Notes under the pieces: model-generated
Databases searched by the model: none
Seen by the model: only the letters and a program-made list of their open reading frames with translations
Told to the model about the DNA's origin: nothing
Translations under genes and position numbers: made by a program
Part shown: positions 39,093-50,215 of the stretch, piece by piece
Layout: the number at the start of each line of letters is the position of its first letter
How positions within the stretch are numbered: position 1 is the stretch's first letter
From: Shinisaurus crocodilurus
Lineage: Eukaryota; Chordata; Lepidosauria; Squamata; Shinisauridae
Reading direction: 5' to 3'
Assembly: GCA_021292165.1 (NCBI GenBank)
Contig: CM037878.1
Location: forward strand, 14,194,471-14,258,470
Length of the DNA stretch: 64,000 bases

Positions 39093-39880
39093 TCAGTTGC
39101 CTTCTGGTCATGCTTGACGTAGCCTACAATGTGGAGGAAGCCATTGGAACCCACTAAATTTTGGCACGGCTGTTGGCAAAACCAATGCTCACATAGTGCT
39201 CCCTATCCAAATATGTATCTGGATTTGGGATTCCAGATTATCTGGACTTGTTTCTGAAGTGGCACTAGCTATTTGCCATTCTTCCCTTTTTGGTTTTGGG
39301 GCTTTGTTCAGACCACTGTTCACATGCGGTTTGCCTCAGTTTTTCATTCGCATCATCCCCCTCCCCTTCTTAATAAGGTATCAACACACATCAGCACGTA
39401 TGCACATCAATTAAATCACAATGGTAACGTCAATATTGATGTGACGGGTTGAACAAGTCAATATTTGCTTTTTTCACTGTGATTGAAACACTCTATATTT
39501 GCACTTATTTCTGTTGAGAATTGGCAAACAGATCCCGGATGATATTCTAGAAATTCTCTGGAATCTGGATGAAAACGCCACTTCTTCTGCCAAAGCAGTT
39601 CTATCCACCTCTAATATGCATGAAAGCTAGTTTGGCCTATGGACGACACACAGGCTATGCTAAGAATAGATGGATCAATCTATTTCTGGTTTGTGCAAGT
39701 TTCGCATGTGCTCAGTCATAAGTCAGTTCCATCTCATTTTCTGTGGTTTAAACACACACACACACACACACACACACCATTTAAAGGTGTATTTCCCCCC
39801 CCAAAATACACCATTTTGTATGCATTTTGAGCTGAGAACTGCACAGCAAAATTCAGAAATGTGCAATCCGAAGGATAAGA
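39093..39880. other. unassigned; (CA)n at 39751-39778
   Basis: Apart from the CA tract nothing is recognised. Confidence 0.4.
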
Positions 39881-40115
39881 GAGAGACAGTGTGGCATAGT
39901 GGTTAGAGTGTTGGACTGGGACTTGGGAGATCTGGGTTCTAGTCCCCACTGGGCCATGAAGCTCACTGGGTGACTTTGGGCCAGTCACTGACTCTCAGCC
40001 TAACCTACCTCACAGGGTTGTTGTGAGAATAAAAATGGAGAGGAGGAGGAGGATTATGTAGACCGCCTTGGGTTCCTTGCAGGGAAAAAAAGGTGGGATA
40101 TAAATATAATAAATA

Positions 40116-40116
<1 letters not shown>
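39881..40116 (+). mobile_element. tRNA-derived SINE with an L2-like tail
   Basis: GAGAGACAGTGTGGCATAGT head, B box GGTTCTAGTCC, CACTGGGTGACTTTGGGCCA body and GGATATAAATATAATAAATA tail. Immediately followed by the (AT)n tract. Confidence 0.9.

Positions 40117-40118
<2 letters not shown>

Positions 40119-40151
<33 letters not shown>
40119..40151. repeat. (AT)n microsatellite
   Basis: It lies directly after the SINE tail, consistent with growth from the A/T-rich 3' end. Confidence 0.95.
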
Positions 40152-40152
<1 letters not shown>

Positions 40153-40304
40153 CTGCTTTCCATTCCAGGCATTAGTCCAGAAAATGCAAATGAGGTCACT
40201 TTGGTTAAAAATACTGACCAAATAAAATTCTCTAACATCCTTAGGCTATACACAGATGCCCCACATTGCATTGGGCTATGCAAGGTACTAGGTATATTTA
40301 AGGC

Positions 40305-40445
40305 AGTGGAATAGACTCCTTGGGGAGCTGGTGGGTTCTCCTTCACAGGAGGTGTTTAAGCAGAAGCTGGATGGCCTCCTCTAAGGGATGCTGTAGCTGC
40401 ATTGCAGAGCCTGCACTGAGTAGGGGGTTGGACTAGATGATCTCC
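40305..40445 (+). mobile_element. CR1 LINE 3' end, split by a SINE (rest at 40666-40692)
   Basis: GTGGAATAGACTCCTTGGGG, AGCAGAAGCTGGATGGCC and GGGGGTTGGACTAGATGATC then CTCCAAGGTACCTT. After the SINE it resumes AGTACCTTCCAACTCTATGG and TTTGATGATT. Confidence 0.8.
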
Positions 40446-40455
40446 AAGGTACCTT

Positions 40456-40665
40456 TATTTATTACATTTATATCCTGCCTTTTCCCCCTGCAAGGAACAC
40501 ATGATCCTCCTCCTCTCCATTTTATCCTCATAACAACCCTGTGAGGTAGGTTAGGCTGAGAGTCAGTGACTGGCCCAAAGTCACCCAGTGAGCTGTATGG
40601 CCAATGGGGGACTAGAACCCAGATCTCCCCAGTCCCAGTCTAACCACTACACCACGCTGGCTCTC
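40456..40665 (-). mobile_element. tRNA-derived SINE inserted in CR1
   Basis: Reverse-oriented full SINE (tail at 40456, head CACGCTGGCTCTC at 40665). Flanks AAGGTACCTT (40446-40455) and AAGTACCTT (40666-40674) are a target duplication with one base lost, and the CR1 3' end reads on correctly across it. Confidence 0.93.
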
Positions 40666-40690
40666 AAGTACCTTCCAACTCTATGGTTTG

Positions 40691-41305
40691 ATGATTTTAT
40701 TTATTTTTCAAAAACAACAACACCCCACACCAGCATTTTGGATTGTTCCCAGGATGCTAGAAGAAACTACATCCTTAGTAGTTTCCTCTACAACTAACTA
40801 CTAAGTAGTAACTAATTAGTGACCTTAGTGGCCAGCCACATTCTGCTCTAGCTGAATCTCCCCCCACCCTGCCCCGTGTTTTGAGGACCACCTCGCATGC
40901 AGCGATGAAAAAGCTATGTAAAGCAGGTGTGGCCACGGTTCTTTTCCCCCCACAGGGAAATGTTTAGCCAAAGACCTGCCCCTTTTGTGCATCTTGCTTC
41001 CCTCCCGTCTCAAGGCAACATTTACTCTGTGGGAGTGAGCATGAAGAGATAAATCATCTGAAACAGAAGTGATTTAGTAGGAGCTTTGGTGGACATGACT
41101 CCGCCAGAGATTTATAGAGCCTGAGGACAGAAAGGAACCAGCCTGGTCTTCTCACCTAATCTCATGCATCGTGCAGGCTGGGAGAATTCTATTTCCACTT
41201 CAGATCCGGTCATCTGGAATTGGCTTCTGTCTGAGGGTTCAAATCGGTCAGAGAAGAGTCCCCCCACCCTGGGGTTCAAGGCATCATTACTATGATTATC
41301 TATAC
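40691..41305. other. unassigned sequence
   Basis: A run of ACTACTAAGTAGTAACTA-like inverted sequence at 40785-40815. No gene or named repeat. Confidence 0.4.
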
Positions 41306-41490
41306 CAGGGGTGCAGAACCTCTTTCAGCCCGAGGGCCAAATTCCATTTCAGAGACGCTCTCGGGGGCCATATTCCAGCAGTGGGCGTGGCTGAAGGTAA
41401 AAGAGGTGGGGCCATAAATACCAGCATATTTTAGCTTAAAGTTCTTCTTACTGCCTGCCCTGTAATTAAGCCTTGGGAGAGGCATGGTGA
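41306..41490 (+). mobile_element. hAT element fragment (CAGGGGTGCAGAACC family), left part
   Basis: CAGGGGTGCAGAACCTCTTT, CAGCCCGAGGGCCAAATTCC and GTGGGCGTGGCTGAAGG are a hAT-type terminus. A related reverse copy lies at 43990-44150. It is interrupted by SINE copy 7. Confidence 0.65.
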
Positions 41491-41607
41491 CAGGGTCAGG
41501 CCTGGTTGTTACTTGGATGGGAGACCCCTCCTCTAGTTTCCTGCATTGAGCAGGGGGTTGGACTCGATGGCCTAGTAGGCCCTTTCCAACTCTATCTTTG
41601 AATCTAT
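41491..41607 (+). mobile_element. 5S-CR1 chimeric SINE, copy 7 (5'-truncated)
   Basis: Begins within the 5S-like block at CAGGGTCAGGCCTGGTTGTT, ACTTGGATGGGAGACCCC, then the CR1 tail ending CCAACTCTATCTTTGAATC. 5' truncation of a pol III element fits LINE-style reverse transcription. Confidence 0.88.
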
Positions 41608-41612
41608 TATAG

Positions 41613-41770
41613 AGAGGTGGGGGGAAGTGCAGAAAGGCTGGGAAACTACCGAATGAGCAGTGGTTGGAGGAAAGGGGGTGGAGCCAAGGGAAGGGGGTGT
41701 GGCCTTCTGGAGATCCCTGGACTGCAGAATTGGAACCTCGGGGGGGGGGGCAGATTTGGTCCCTGGACCT
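41613..41770 (+). mobile_element. hAT element fragment, probable right part
   Basis: GGAAAGGGGGTGGAGCCAAG, GGGGTGTGGCCTTCTGGAGA and CTGCAGAATTGGAACC resemble the inner part of the family that starts at 41306. The terminus is not visible. Confidence 0.4.
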
Positions 41771-43985
41771 GATATTTTGCGTGCTTGATTTACACAGTGC
41801 CACTTTACCAAGTAGCAAAAAAAGATACGTAGGTCCCTGTTGCAAGGAGCTTACAATTAAAATGTAGGCAGACAGGAGTGGGAAGGGGAAGAATAGGAGC
41901 AGCAAAGGTTACAAGAGAGGAATGTGGGAAACACCATATATCCCCCCCCCCCATGGTGTCACAGTATGAACAAGTCTTAACTGTAGTGAAGAATGGATGT
42001 GGGGAGAGAAACACAAAATATCTCTCTCATGTACAGAGAACATGGATTACAGACCCAAAAGCAGACAGGGTCAAACTACATGTTACATGAAATATGTAGA
42101 ATGCAGCTGATCCTTTTTTTAAACTCAAAAGTTAAGTGCATAGGGCCTTGATCTGGATCAGGACCACCACACTTGGGGAGGAGAGTTTAGACCTCCCAGC
42201 CTCCAGCCACCTGCTTCCTGAAATTGGCCCTGCAGATAGAGATGTCTTTCTTTTTTTATTTATTAGTCATTTATTTACAGTATTTGAAAACAAACTAAAA
42301 TTACACTGGTGGTTGAAGAGCAGAGAAGGAGGTTTTCAGCAGGCACCGAAAGCAGCACAGGGATGGAGCCTGCCTGGTGGTGAATTTGGAGGTGGCTGGG
42401 GGGGAAACTGTTTAAACCTCCGCTCCCCATGTGCGGTGGTCCCAATCCAGATCAGGGCCCTGTGTGCTTACTTTAGAGTAAAAAAAAAAAAAAAAGAGCG
42501 ACAAGAGGTTCAGCTGCACACTAATGCAAGCTGAAGTTTGAGTCTCAGTAGTCACTGGGATTGGAACCACCTGGATGGCCCTGCTGGAAGTATACTTTCT
42601 GGATATGCAAAATGACCTTCTCTAGAGGCCTTTTATAGTTCGCTTCCTGAAGGTGCTTGATTGGTGGACTTTGATGGCTGGTGACTACTAGCTAGTAAGA
42701 TTTATCACAGGCTCCACCTGCCAACGAAATGCTTCAGGCTAGGGAAGAAGAAGCGGCATCGGCAGCCAGGGCTCGAGGGGCATGCTCTTCCTTTTGGGGA
42801 ACTGATTTGGCACTGAAAATTAGCCCCCCCCCATCTGGGTTGCTTGCCTATCTCACCCATGCAACGTGTGTATTGCCCCTGCTACTTGGCGGAGGTGCAG
42901 TGTGTGCAAAACACTTTCCCGTTATGCCCACGCACATTTTAAAAGAAAAACCGGCATTTTCAGCATGCTGCATTTTGCAGCAGCCACCAGCTTCTCTGTG
43001 GATGCAGCAATCCTGGGAAGCCTACAGAACACACACACACGCCTTTGGTGCTTTGCACCTAAACTCTTCTAATAGAAAAGAGAATAATAGGGCATTCTCC
43101 CACAGTTCGCCAGGATATAGTGGAATGCCTCTCCAAGGTTTCAAGGCAACGGGAACGGCTGGAAAGAAGGATTTGTTACAGGGTCTGCGTGCCACAGACA
43201 GACGCGTCCAAGACGGACGCAGCAAGGGATGAGGAGGGCCAGCTGGTGACGGGCATATATTGGATCTCGAAATAATTGCATCTTCCCCAAAGCTGCCCCA
43301 GCACGGGGAGGGCACAGATCCGCATGGGCCCCGTCGTGTGCTTTGCCTCTGCCGTCGGCTGTGTCAGAGAGAGCCGGAGTCCCAGAGGGACGGGAGGCTG
43401 AAATTAATTGTTTAATAGACAGGCCACCGGCCTTTCCCAGCAGCTAGCAAATGGAACCTCACAAAAGCAGCACTGTTCCACTTTATTGGATTGAAAACAG
43501 ATGCCAGGCTGTTGCAAGCTGAGCTCCTGATGCTGTCAAAGGATGGGGGGGGGGGCTGCTGCGGGGGGGGGACAGACATGGCGGGCTGAGAAGCTGTGGA
43601 GGAGGAAGGTGGGGGGGGGAGAGAACATATCAGCACACAACGCACCAGACTCTGCGGGGAATTGTGACTTTTACTGGTTTTCTGTTTGAGGCTACGGGGG
43701 CTTCTAGGATCAGTAACAGAACCTACAGGCATTTCTCCTCGGCTCCTGTGCTCAGCCTCTTTTGGAAGCAGAGGTGCAGAACCTCAGGTCTGGGGTTCCG
43801 GATTTGGGCCCACCTACCTTGGCCTTCCAGGGTTCCCCTTTCCCCCAGCAAGCAGTTTGATGCTGTCCCAGCTTCTGTGCACTTCCGTCCACTCCATTCT
43901 AAGAGATTGAAATGCCTCCCTAAGACTTAGTCGCTGGCAGTAAAGGCTTTCAGCTAAAATGTCTCTCTCTCTCTCTCTTTTTTTT
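41771..43985. other. unassigned; simple runs only
   Basis: C-run at 41942-41952, A-run at 42480-42494, G-runs at 43546-43575 and 43610-43620, (CT)n at 43964-43978. ORFs of 100-167 residues here show no domain or conserved motif. No exon can be claimed. Confidence 0.4.
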
Positions 43986-43989
43986 TTTG

Positions 43990-44150
43990 TATTTAAGCTC
44001 CACCCCTGTGGCCCCTGAGAGCTTCTCCGTAATGGAGTCTGGCCCTTGGGCTGAAAGGGGAGCCACACCTCTGTTTTAATGGAAAGCCTCCTGTGGCCAC
44101 ACCCAAAAGCTTCTTCATTGGCCAATACTGAGATTCCAGAGAAGGGGTGT
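43990..44150 (-). mobile_element. hAT element fragment (relative of 41306)
   Basis: The minus strand reads CAGAGGTGTGGCTCCCCTTT, CAGCCCAAGGGCCAGACTCC and GGAGAAGCTCTCAGGGGCC, matching the terminal region at 41306-41440. Confidence 0.55.
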
Positions 44151-44163
44151 GGTCACTATAGGG

Positions 44164-44291
44164 CAGTGTTCTCCAACCTTGGGTCCCCAGATGTTTTTGG
44201 CCTACAACTCCCAGCATGCCCCGCAGCTGGCGGGGGCATGCTGGGAGTTGTAGGCCAAAAACATCTGGGGACCCAAGGTTGGAGAACACTG
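44164..44291. mobile_element. hAT MITE (palindromic, Buster-type), copy 6
   Basis: 128 bp, shortened at the loop (CCGCAGCTGGCGGGG). Exact CTATAGGG duplications at 44156-44163 and 44292-44299. Confidence 0.95.
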
Positions 44292-44470
44292 CTATAGGGT
44301 ATATATTGTACTATGCAGGCGTGTTGGGGAGTTGAGAATTCTTGCTCACCGCCCTCTGCTTCACAGGGATCAAAGGTCAGACCAGCCCCCAGACTCCCCT
44401 ACAGGACACATTCACATTTCCTATTCCCCAAGGGTCGGTGGAGAGACAAGGGAGATCCTTAGGCTTCAGC

Positions 44471-44755
44471 CAGGGCTGACCCTACCATTTGGCAGAGCGA
44501 GGCAGTCGCTTCAGGTGGCAGTTGCTGGGAGGTGGCCGCAAACTTTGGAGGAAAGAGCTGTGGGCTACATGATCTGTCCGGTACCCTCAACATTAGCCTG
44601 CTGCCTTCAAGTCTGGTGCAGGATGCCGTCCCATCACCAGTGTGGAAGAAGAAAGATTCAGCTGCCAGTCCAGTTGGCTTTTGTACATGGAATGAGGGTG
44701 TGTGTGTGTGTCTTGTCCTTTGCCTCGGGCAGCCAAGTGTATTGGGCTGGCCCAG
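44471..44755. mobile_element. Non-autonomous hAT-like element
   Basis: Starts CAGGGCTGACCCTACCATTT and ends CAAGTGTATTGGGCTGGCCC. Flanks GCTTCAGC and GCTCCAGC (7 of 8) support an 8-bp duplication. A relative lies at 13295-13590. It contains a short (GT)n. Confidence 0.7.
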
Positions 44756-45009
44756 GCTCCAGCTCGAAGAGGCCTTACAAAGGTGCCAGAGAGATCCCCC
44801 TGGTCGGAGTGGACCGTGCCACGTGGTCAGGGCTGGTCCTTGCACTGCAGTCTGAGGTGAGCCAGGGATGGGGAACCGGGAGCCGCCGCTGCACGAGCCA
44901 GTAGTCACGACTGAAGAGCGAGTCAGAACCAAAGGACAAAGCAGAAGGCAGGGGGGGACGAGAAGAAGCGCGCCAGAAGTCAGGGCTGGAGAAGACCCGC
45001 CTGGCGCCA

Positions 45010-45297
45010 ACCTTACTATCTTTTCGGCGCCAGGTTAAGACTTCCCTCTATGCCAAGGCATTTAGTTAGGAGCTGGAATAGCACGGGGGGGATGTCACCT
45101 GTAGGCTCAGTTTTATATGGCTTTTGTATTGTTATTTAAACTGTGTTTTTAATTTGGTTTTTTAATTTTAAACTGTTTGTATGTTTTAATCTTGTTTTTA
45201 TGTATGGAGTGTTGTGAACCGCCCAGAGAGCTTCGGCTATGGGGCGGTATATAAATGAAATAAATGAAATGAAATGAAATGAAATGAAATGAAATGA
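45010..45297 (+). mobile_element. L2 LINE 3' end with a (GAAAT)n tail
   Basis: CGCCAGGTTAAGACTTCCCT, GTGTTGTGAACCGCCCAGAG, CTTCGGCTATGGGGCGGTAT and ATAAATGAAATAAATG, with the tail expanded to pentamer GAAAT repeats (45255-45297). Confidence 0.8.
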
Positions 45298-45545
45298 AGC
45301 AAGGAAACACAGGAAGGTTCACACCAAAGCTCAGGAAGACCATGCGGCTCGAGCAAGACTTGGGCTGGAACAGGAAGTCCTTCCTGTGTCCAGGAGGATC
45401 CAAAGGCCAGCCTGGGGAGGGGGGGGGTGGAGTCAGTCCAGGAACTGAAAGCATGTCACTGAGCAGCTGCCACCCGCAGTTCAGTGGTTCACCACATGGG
45501 GCAGCAGCACAGAGATCCAGTAGCTCCGGACGCATACCCACATGC

Positions 45546-45650
45546 CTACCACCAGCACTGGGAGGCTGGTGGCGCCAATGTCGATGGGGCGGTGTATTTC
45601 ATTCTGGGTTGTACTCTGAACTTCTAAGGAGCTATCCATGGTGCTGAGCT
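45546..45650. mobile_element. Foldback element (GGCTGGTGGCGCC family), half copy
   Basis: GGAGGCTGGTGGCGCCAATG, TACTCTGAACTTCTAAGGAG and CTATCCATGGTGCTGAGC match the left arms of copies at 49530, 50041 and 56345. Confidence 0.6.
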
Positions 45651-45668
45651 GAAACTGGCCATCTAGGT

Positions 45669-45756
45669 CAGTGTTCTCCAACCTTGGTACGCTGGCTGGG
45701 GCATGCTGGGAGTTGTAGGCCAAAAACATCTGGGGACCCAAGGTTGGAGAACACTG
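45669..45756. mobile_element. hAT MITE, internally deleted, copy 7, with mirrored flanks
   Basis: 88 bp: both termini intact (CAGTGTTCTCCAACCTTGG and its complement), left inner arm missing. Flanks are ATCTAGGT and ACCTAGAT, exact reverse complements rather than an exact direct duplication (6 of 8 as a direct repeat). Confidence 0.88.
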
Positions 45757-45887
45757 ACCTAGATGTTTCTGAAGGCAGGGGGAGCACAGCCAGTATCCTA
45801 TCTGCTGTGTTCCTCCTGCCCCCCAAGTTTGGAGGGTTATGGGCAGCCTCATATAGGATCGTGCTGTTAGACAAACCCTTATTGAAA

Positions 45888-46396
45888 AGACGTTGTTGTT
45901 ACAGCTGCCCTGAAAGATCTGCACTGGTATCCAATGGCTTTCCAGGCTCAGTTCAAAGTGTTTGCCTCAAACTTTAAAGCCCTAAAGGGCTTAGGACCAC
46001 CTGGCTCTCGAAGGAACCATCTGTGTCTCACCATGAACCTGCCCGAGTATTAAGATCTGCAGCGGAGGCCATTGGTGCCGTTACCTGCAGAGGGCCGTCT
46101 GTCAGGCACACATAACAGGGCTTTCTCCTGTGTTGGCCCCAAACTGTAGAATGCACTCCCTAAGGAACTACAGTTGGCCCCCATTCTCTTGGCCTATAGG
46201 AAGGGTGTAAAGATACATCTTTTCCATTTAGCCTTTTAAAATGTGTAGGTTTTAATGTTTTTACTGTTTATGACGGACTTGTTTTTTATTTATTTTTGCA
46301 GGGTTTTTCTTGTTTTCAATTGTTGTACACCATCTTGATGGCTTTTTTTTTTTTTTTTAGCAGATAAGGTGGTATATCAATGTTAATAATAAATGA
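45888..46396 (+). mobile_element. L2 LINE, C-terminal ORF remnant and 3' end
   Basis: Frames give ALKDLHWYPMAFQAQFKVFA and FKALKGLRTTWL, corresponding to the LHWLPV...FK segment of L2. Later CTCCCTAAGGAACTACAG and a 3' end with GTTGTACACCATCTTGATGG, GTGGTATATCAATGTTAATAATAAATG. Several stops. Confidence 0.75.
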
Positions 46397-47633
46397 AATA
46401 AATAACCGAGTTTGGAGAAATTTATTTGGAGAAATGTGGAGAAATTTGGCAAGCTCAAGCATCCCTGGTTCTCCCATCCACACAAATAGAAACCCACACA
46501 GAGTGGCAGAAAATCTGAAGAACTGGGAATTTGATGGCACTAACGCAGAAGAGTGTTATATTCAGGCTTCACACAAGAGTCATCATGAACTCCGACACTT
46601 TATCTGGAGTGGAGGGTACACAATGCATTCCCCTTCTGACACAATACATGGACAAGGTTTTTTGAGTGAACATGGATTAGCAGGAAACAGTTCCTAACGC
46701 ACTCCCCTTGCTTCACAGCTCCTGGAGAAGACTTTCAATAAATGCCAGCTTGTAAAAAAAAACAAAAACAGTTCCCAATCCATTGCCCTTGGTACGTAAC
46801 ACCTGCCCTCTGCTTTTGTTCGTCTCATGCACACTATTAAATGTGAGATTTGGATAAGCAATGCATGGAAAATCCTTCTCTCTCTTGAGCAGTTTTCTAG
46901 TTATTAAAACCACCGATAGAGAAAGGTAGTTTCCGGTCTTTCTTCTTTCTATGTTTTCTGCAAGAGTAGCAGGGGGGGAAAAAAAACCCTTTTCATTGGA
47001 AACAAAATATTCCAACCATTGTACCAATTACTATTTAAACATTCCTCTCTATTTCCAGTTCTGGATCGCTTGGGGACATGTGGTTGTGCAAGCTATGTTG
47101 TTACCTGAGTTCTCAGAGTACTTTGGAACATTTCCCCTACAAACCTGGTCTGTGGAATGATCTTCCACCCCCTCCACCACCACTGCACTCTCCTGGCCTT
47201 GCACTGTGCAGCAGAGCAGGAAAGTTCTTGTTGAGAACCAAGTTAAAAAAAACAACAACACCCTGTCCATGATAGAAAACCCTGAAAGGGGAATTTAAAA
47301 ATATGACTACAGTGCTCAAGAGCTGCCTGGAGACAGAGTGCCCAAGAGTTGCATGACCATAAATTGTGCCCCAAACTGAGAGAGGAGACCTCAGCCAGCC
47401 ACCACCCAAACCTGGGAGAAAATCCCGAACGAGAAGCAGAACTTTTAAAAAATATTATTCCAGTGATGAAAAGAAGTGCCGTGCCGAACGTTTCTTCCAC
47501 ATGATTTCCCCCGGCCATTCTCATTCAATTTGGTAGAAAAGAAATTGTTCACAGCAAGAAATTCAAAGGCGAAGAAAATTTCAGAGGAATTCTCATCAGT
47601 TGGGTTCACTCAGAGTGCTTGTGCTTACCTTGC
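46397..47633. other. unassigned sequence
   Basis: A short imperfect triplication of GGAGAAATTTGG at 46411-46450. No repeat ends or exon recognised. Confidence 0.4.
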
Positions 47634-47641
47634 TTATAAGG

Positions 47642-47776
47642 CAGTGTTCTCCAACCTCGGGTCCCCAGATGTTTTTGGCCTACAACTCCCAGCATGCCCC
47701 AGCCAGCGTAGCTGGCTGGGGCATGCTGGGAGTTGTAGGCCAAAAACACCTGGGGACCCAAGGTTGGAGAACACTG
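47642..47776. mobile_element. hAT MITE (palindromic, Buster-type), copy 8
   Basis: 135 bp with TTATAAGG and CTATAAGG flanks (7 of 8). One arm has ACACCTGGGG in place of ACATCTGGGG. Confidence 0.93.
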
Positions 47777-47784
47777 CTATAAGG

Positions 47785-48754
47785 TGTCTGTGGAGTGTGT
47801 GTGAGTGTCCTCTCTTTCATTGCATTCCATCTCTCTGACAACTGGCAGCCTCCTCGGCTTCCCACACTTCACCTAAAGCGCCAGGGGGAAGACATCATGA
47901 GGTAATTCATCCCATGTGGGGCTTTTTCAGACCAGGAAGCGCAGGCAGACTGGGAGGCTGCACAGCAATGGAGAGAGATGTAATGGGAAGAAAGAAAGAA
48001 ATAAAAAACCAACAACACAGCACCCTCAGCCACCCTTGCAGCGACGATGAGCTAAGCTCAACAACACCACCAAAATAAATTCAAGGTAAATTATACAATG
48101 CCCTGAGAACGAGGCAGAAAAATGGAAGCCTCTTTCACGGGGGCGGGGGGGGGGGAAGAAAACTTTCAAGAAACTGGAGGTCAGGTTTTGGCACAGCAGC
48201 AGCTCTACCTCTTCCCTGGAGCTGGATGCAATACCGCCCCCCTCCTCACACCCACTCTAGGGCTTTGAGAGAAGTAGCAGTATGATAAGCACCTGCATTA
48301 GAGACAAGCTGTATCCCACAGTCACCCCTCAGCAGTGTAATGTATGGAAGACCCCTGCGGAAGGGGCTGAACCCTGAGAAATGACCAGTTGACAACTGGA
48401 GCTGAGTCGACATTCCTCGGAAGATATATCTTTCTCTGTGTGTGAACCGAATGATGGGGGCCGAAGGGAAAAACTCAGCCTAGTCTTCAAAATTAGAGGT
48501 CAAGCACTCCACGGTCCTAAATGGAGAGGCCAAACGCTGTCCACTTGGGCAGCTGCCGCCAGAGAAGCAAAACTCAGTCTCTTATGGCGCCACAGACTGA
48601 ATGGGAGAAAGAGCCCAAAAGCAGGTTACACAGCAAATCCGTGACAAATGGTCTTCGAGGAAAGTATTGCGGTCGTCGTCGTGAGGGTGCCGCCGGCCCT
48701 CCGCCCTATTGACTGAGTCCTGTCTGGCCACTGCAGAGCTGGGCCAAAGTCCTT
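47785..48754. other. unassigned sequence
   Basis: G-run at 48141-48156. No supported gene or named repeat. Confidence 0.4.
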
Positions 48755-48960
48755 CCAGGGCTGGTGTTGTTTTCAGCGCCTGCTGAAGAGGTCTTTGTTT
48801 CTGGAAGCCTTCCTTGCTGGCCAGCCGGGGCTTGATTGCTACTCTGTTTTTAATGCATTGTTTTTGTTCTTTTATCTGTTTTATCCTTATTGTTCACTGC
48901 TCCGGAATCTGTCTAGGTATGGAGCAGTATACAAATGCTATGAATAAACAAACAAACAAA
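48755..48960 (+). mobile_element. L2 LINE, 3' end
   Basis: TTTTCAGCGCCTGCTGAAGA, GGAAGCCTTCCTTGCTGGCC, TCACTGCTCCGGAATCTGTC and a (CAAA)n tail; same subfamily as 4020-4276. Confidence 0.78.
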
Positions 48961-49529
48961 ACCACAAGTTCCAACAATGAAGAAGAGCTCAAGTGCGCAA
49001 CCCTCCTTTTCCTCTCTCTCCTGCATCCTGAAACCTTGTGGCAAGGCCGATCTGGTTTTGTTTTTGTTTTGTTTTTTTTACCATTTCTATCTTCCTCCCT
49101 GTCCAGTCCCATCAGAGGGGAGAACTGGGCTGGGATAGACCCCTGTCTGAATTCCTGGAGAAACACTGCCGGTCAGTGTACCAGGGTGGGCGACACGTGA
49201 CCCTCCAGCCTGTGTGACCTGCCATGGGTGCCGTGCCCCCCCCATTCCCTTCACCCCACGCTGCTGCTGCCACCCCCCAGGAGAATCAGTTTGACTGGGA
49301 GACAGGGCATGTGAAGTGGCTCATCATCCCCGTGCACCCTGTTTTCCAGAAGAATTGGCTCTCACCAGCCCGCCAAGCAGCTGCTCGTCGGGCTGGCAGG
49401 AGCTCAATCCTGCAGGGAAACCTGGCACGCAGGGAGGCACTTTAACCTCGCCCCCATTTTAGCAAACCTTCTCAACGTCTTGAGGCTAAAGCCTGCCCAC
49501 ACCCCAGAGGTCATTAGCAGGAGATGCAG

Positions 49530-49745
49530 GCCGTGACGCCAATGTCAGTGGGGCTGCAGATCCGCTCCAGATTTCACTCTGAACTTTTAAGGGCCTATCC
49601 ATGGCGCCAAACCTATTTTGGGGGATAGGGTGTTCAGCACCACGGAGAGCTCCTTTGAAGTCTAGAATAAACTCCGGAGCAGATATGCGACCCCTGCTGA
49701 CATTGGGGTCGCCACACCAGTCTCCACCGGATGCAGTGAGGCCTT
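49530..49745. mobile_element. Foldback element (GGCTGGTGGCGCC family)
   Basis: Arms GACGCCAATGTCAGTGGGGC and CCCCTGCTGACATTGGGGTC are complementary, with CCATGGCGCCAAACC and TTCAGCACCACGG at the fold. Confidence 0.68.
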
Positions 49746-49795
49746 AAGCTCACCCCCATCCCAGCAACCTGCAACAAGATCCCCTGTATCGGGAG

Positions 49796-49797
<2 letters not shown>

Positions 49798-49836
<39 letters not shown>
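49798..49836. repeat. (GT)n microsatellite
   Basis: A pure GT run. Confidence 0.97.
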
Positions 49837-49837
<1 letters not shown>

Positions 49838-50040
49838 ACGCAGGTGCCTCCCCTGCTGGCTGCCCCTTCAATGCCACGTGCGGCCCTTGGGGCCATACAA
49901 GTTGCCCACCCCTGGTGTAGTCGACACCGAACTAGACTGACCCCGATATGAGGCAGCTTCTTGTGTTCCAGTTGCGATGATGAACGGTGGGATTTGCAAA
50001 CAAAACAGGGATAGTCCTTCCAAAATAGGAACGGACGGCC

Positions 50041-50215
50041 CAGTGGAGGCTGGTGGCGCCTATTTTGGTGGGGCTCCTAATCCATTGCAGGTTTTATTTG
50101 GAGCTTCATAGGAGCTATCCGTGGTGCTCCATGGTGGTGATCCTATTTTGGGGGGTGGAGTTCAGCACCATGGACAGCTCCTATGAAGATCCACATAAAA
50201 CCTGCAACTGCTAAC
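50041..50215. mobile_element. Foldback element (GGCTGGTGGCGCC family), right arm shortened
   Basis: Begins CAGTGGAGGCTGGTGGCGCC. The inner arms GAGCTTCATAGGAGCTATCC and AGCTCCTATGAAGATCC pair. The outer half of the right arm is missing. The family's superfamily is not determined. Confidence 0.65.

Larger units (their letters stand above)
49182..49914. mobile_element. Old hAT element (CAGGGTGGGC family)
   Basis: Starts CAGGGTGGGCGACACGTGA and ends GGCCATACAAGTTGCCCACC then CCTG; the termini are complementary over about 14 bases. Flanks share GTGTA but not a clean 8-mer. It contains the foldback copy at 49530-49745 and a (GT)n tract at 49798-49836. Confidence 0.55.

Noticed and set aside
42729..43232. 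A 167-residue plus-strand ORF as a possible exon
   Set aside because: No domain, no convincing splice or start context, and codon use looks unconstrained. Without transcript data it cannot be supported.
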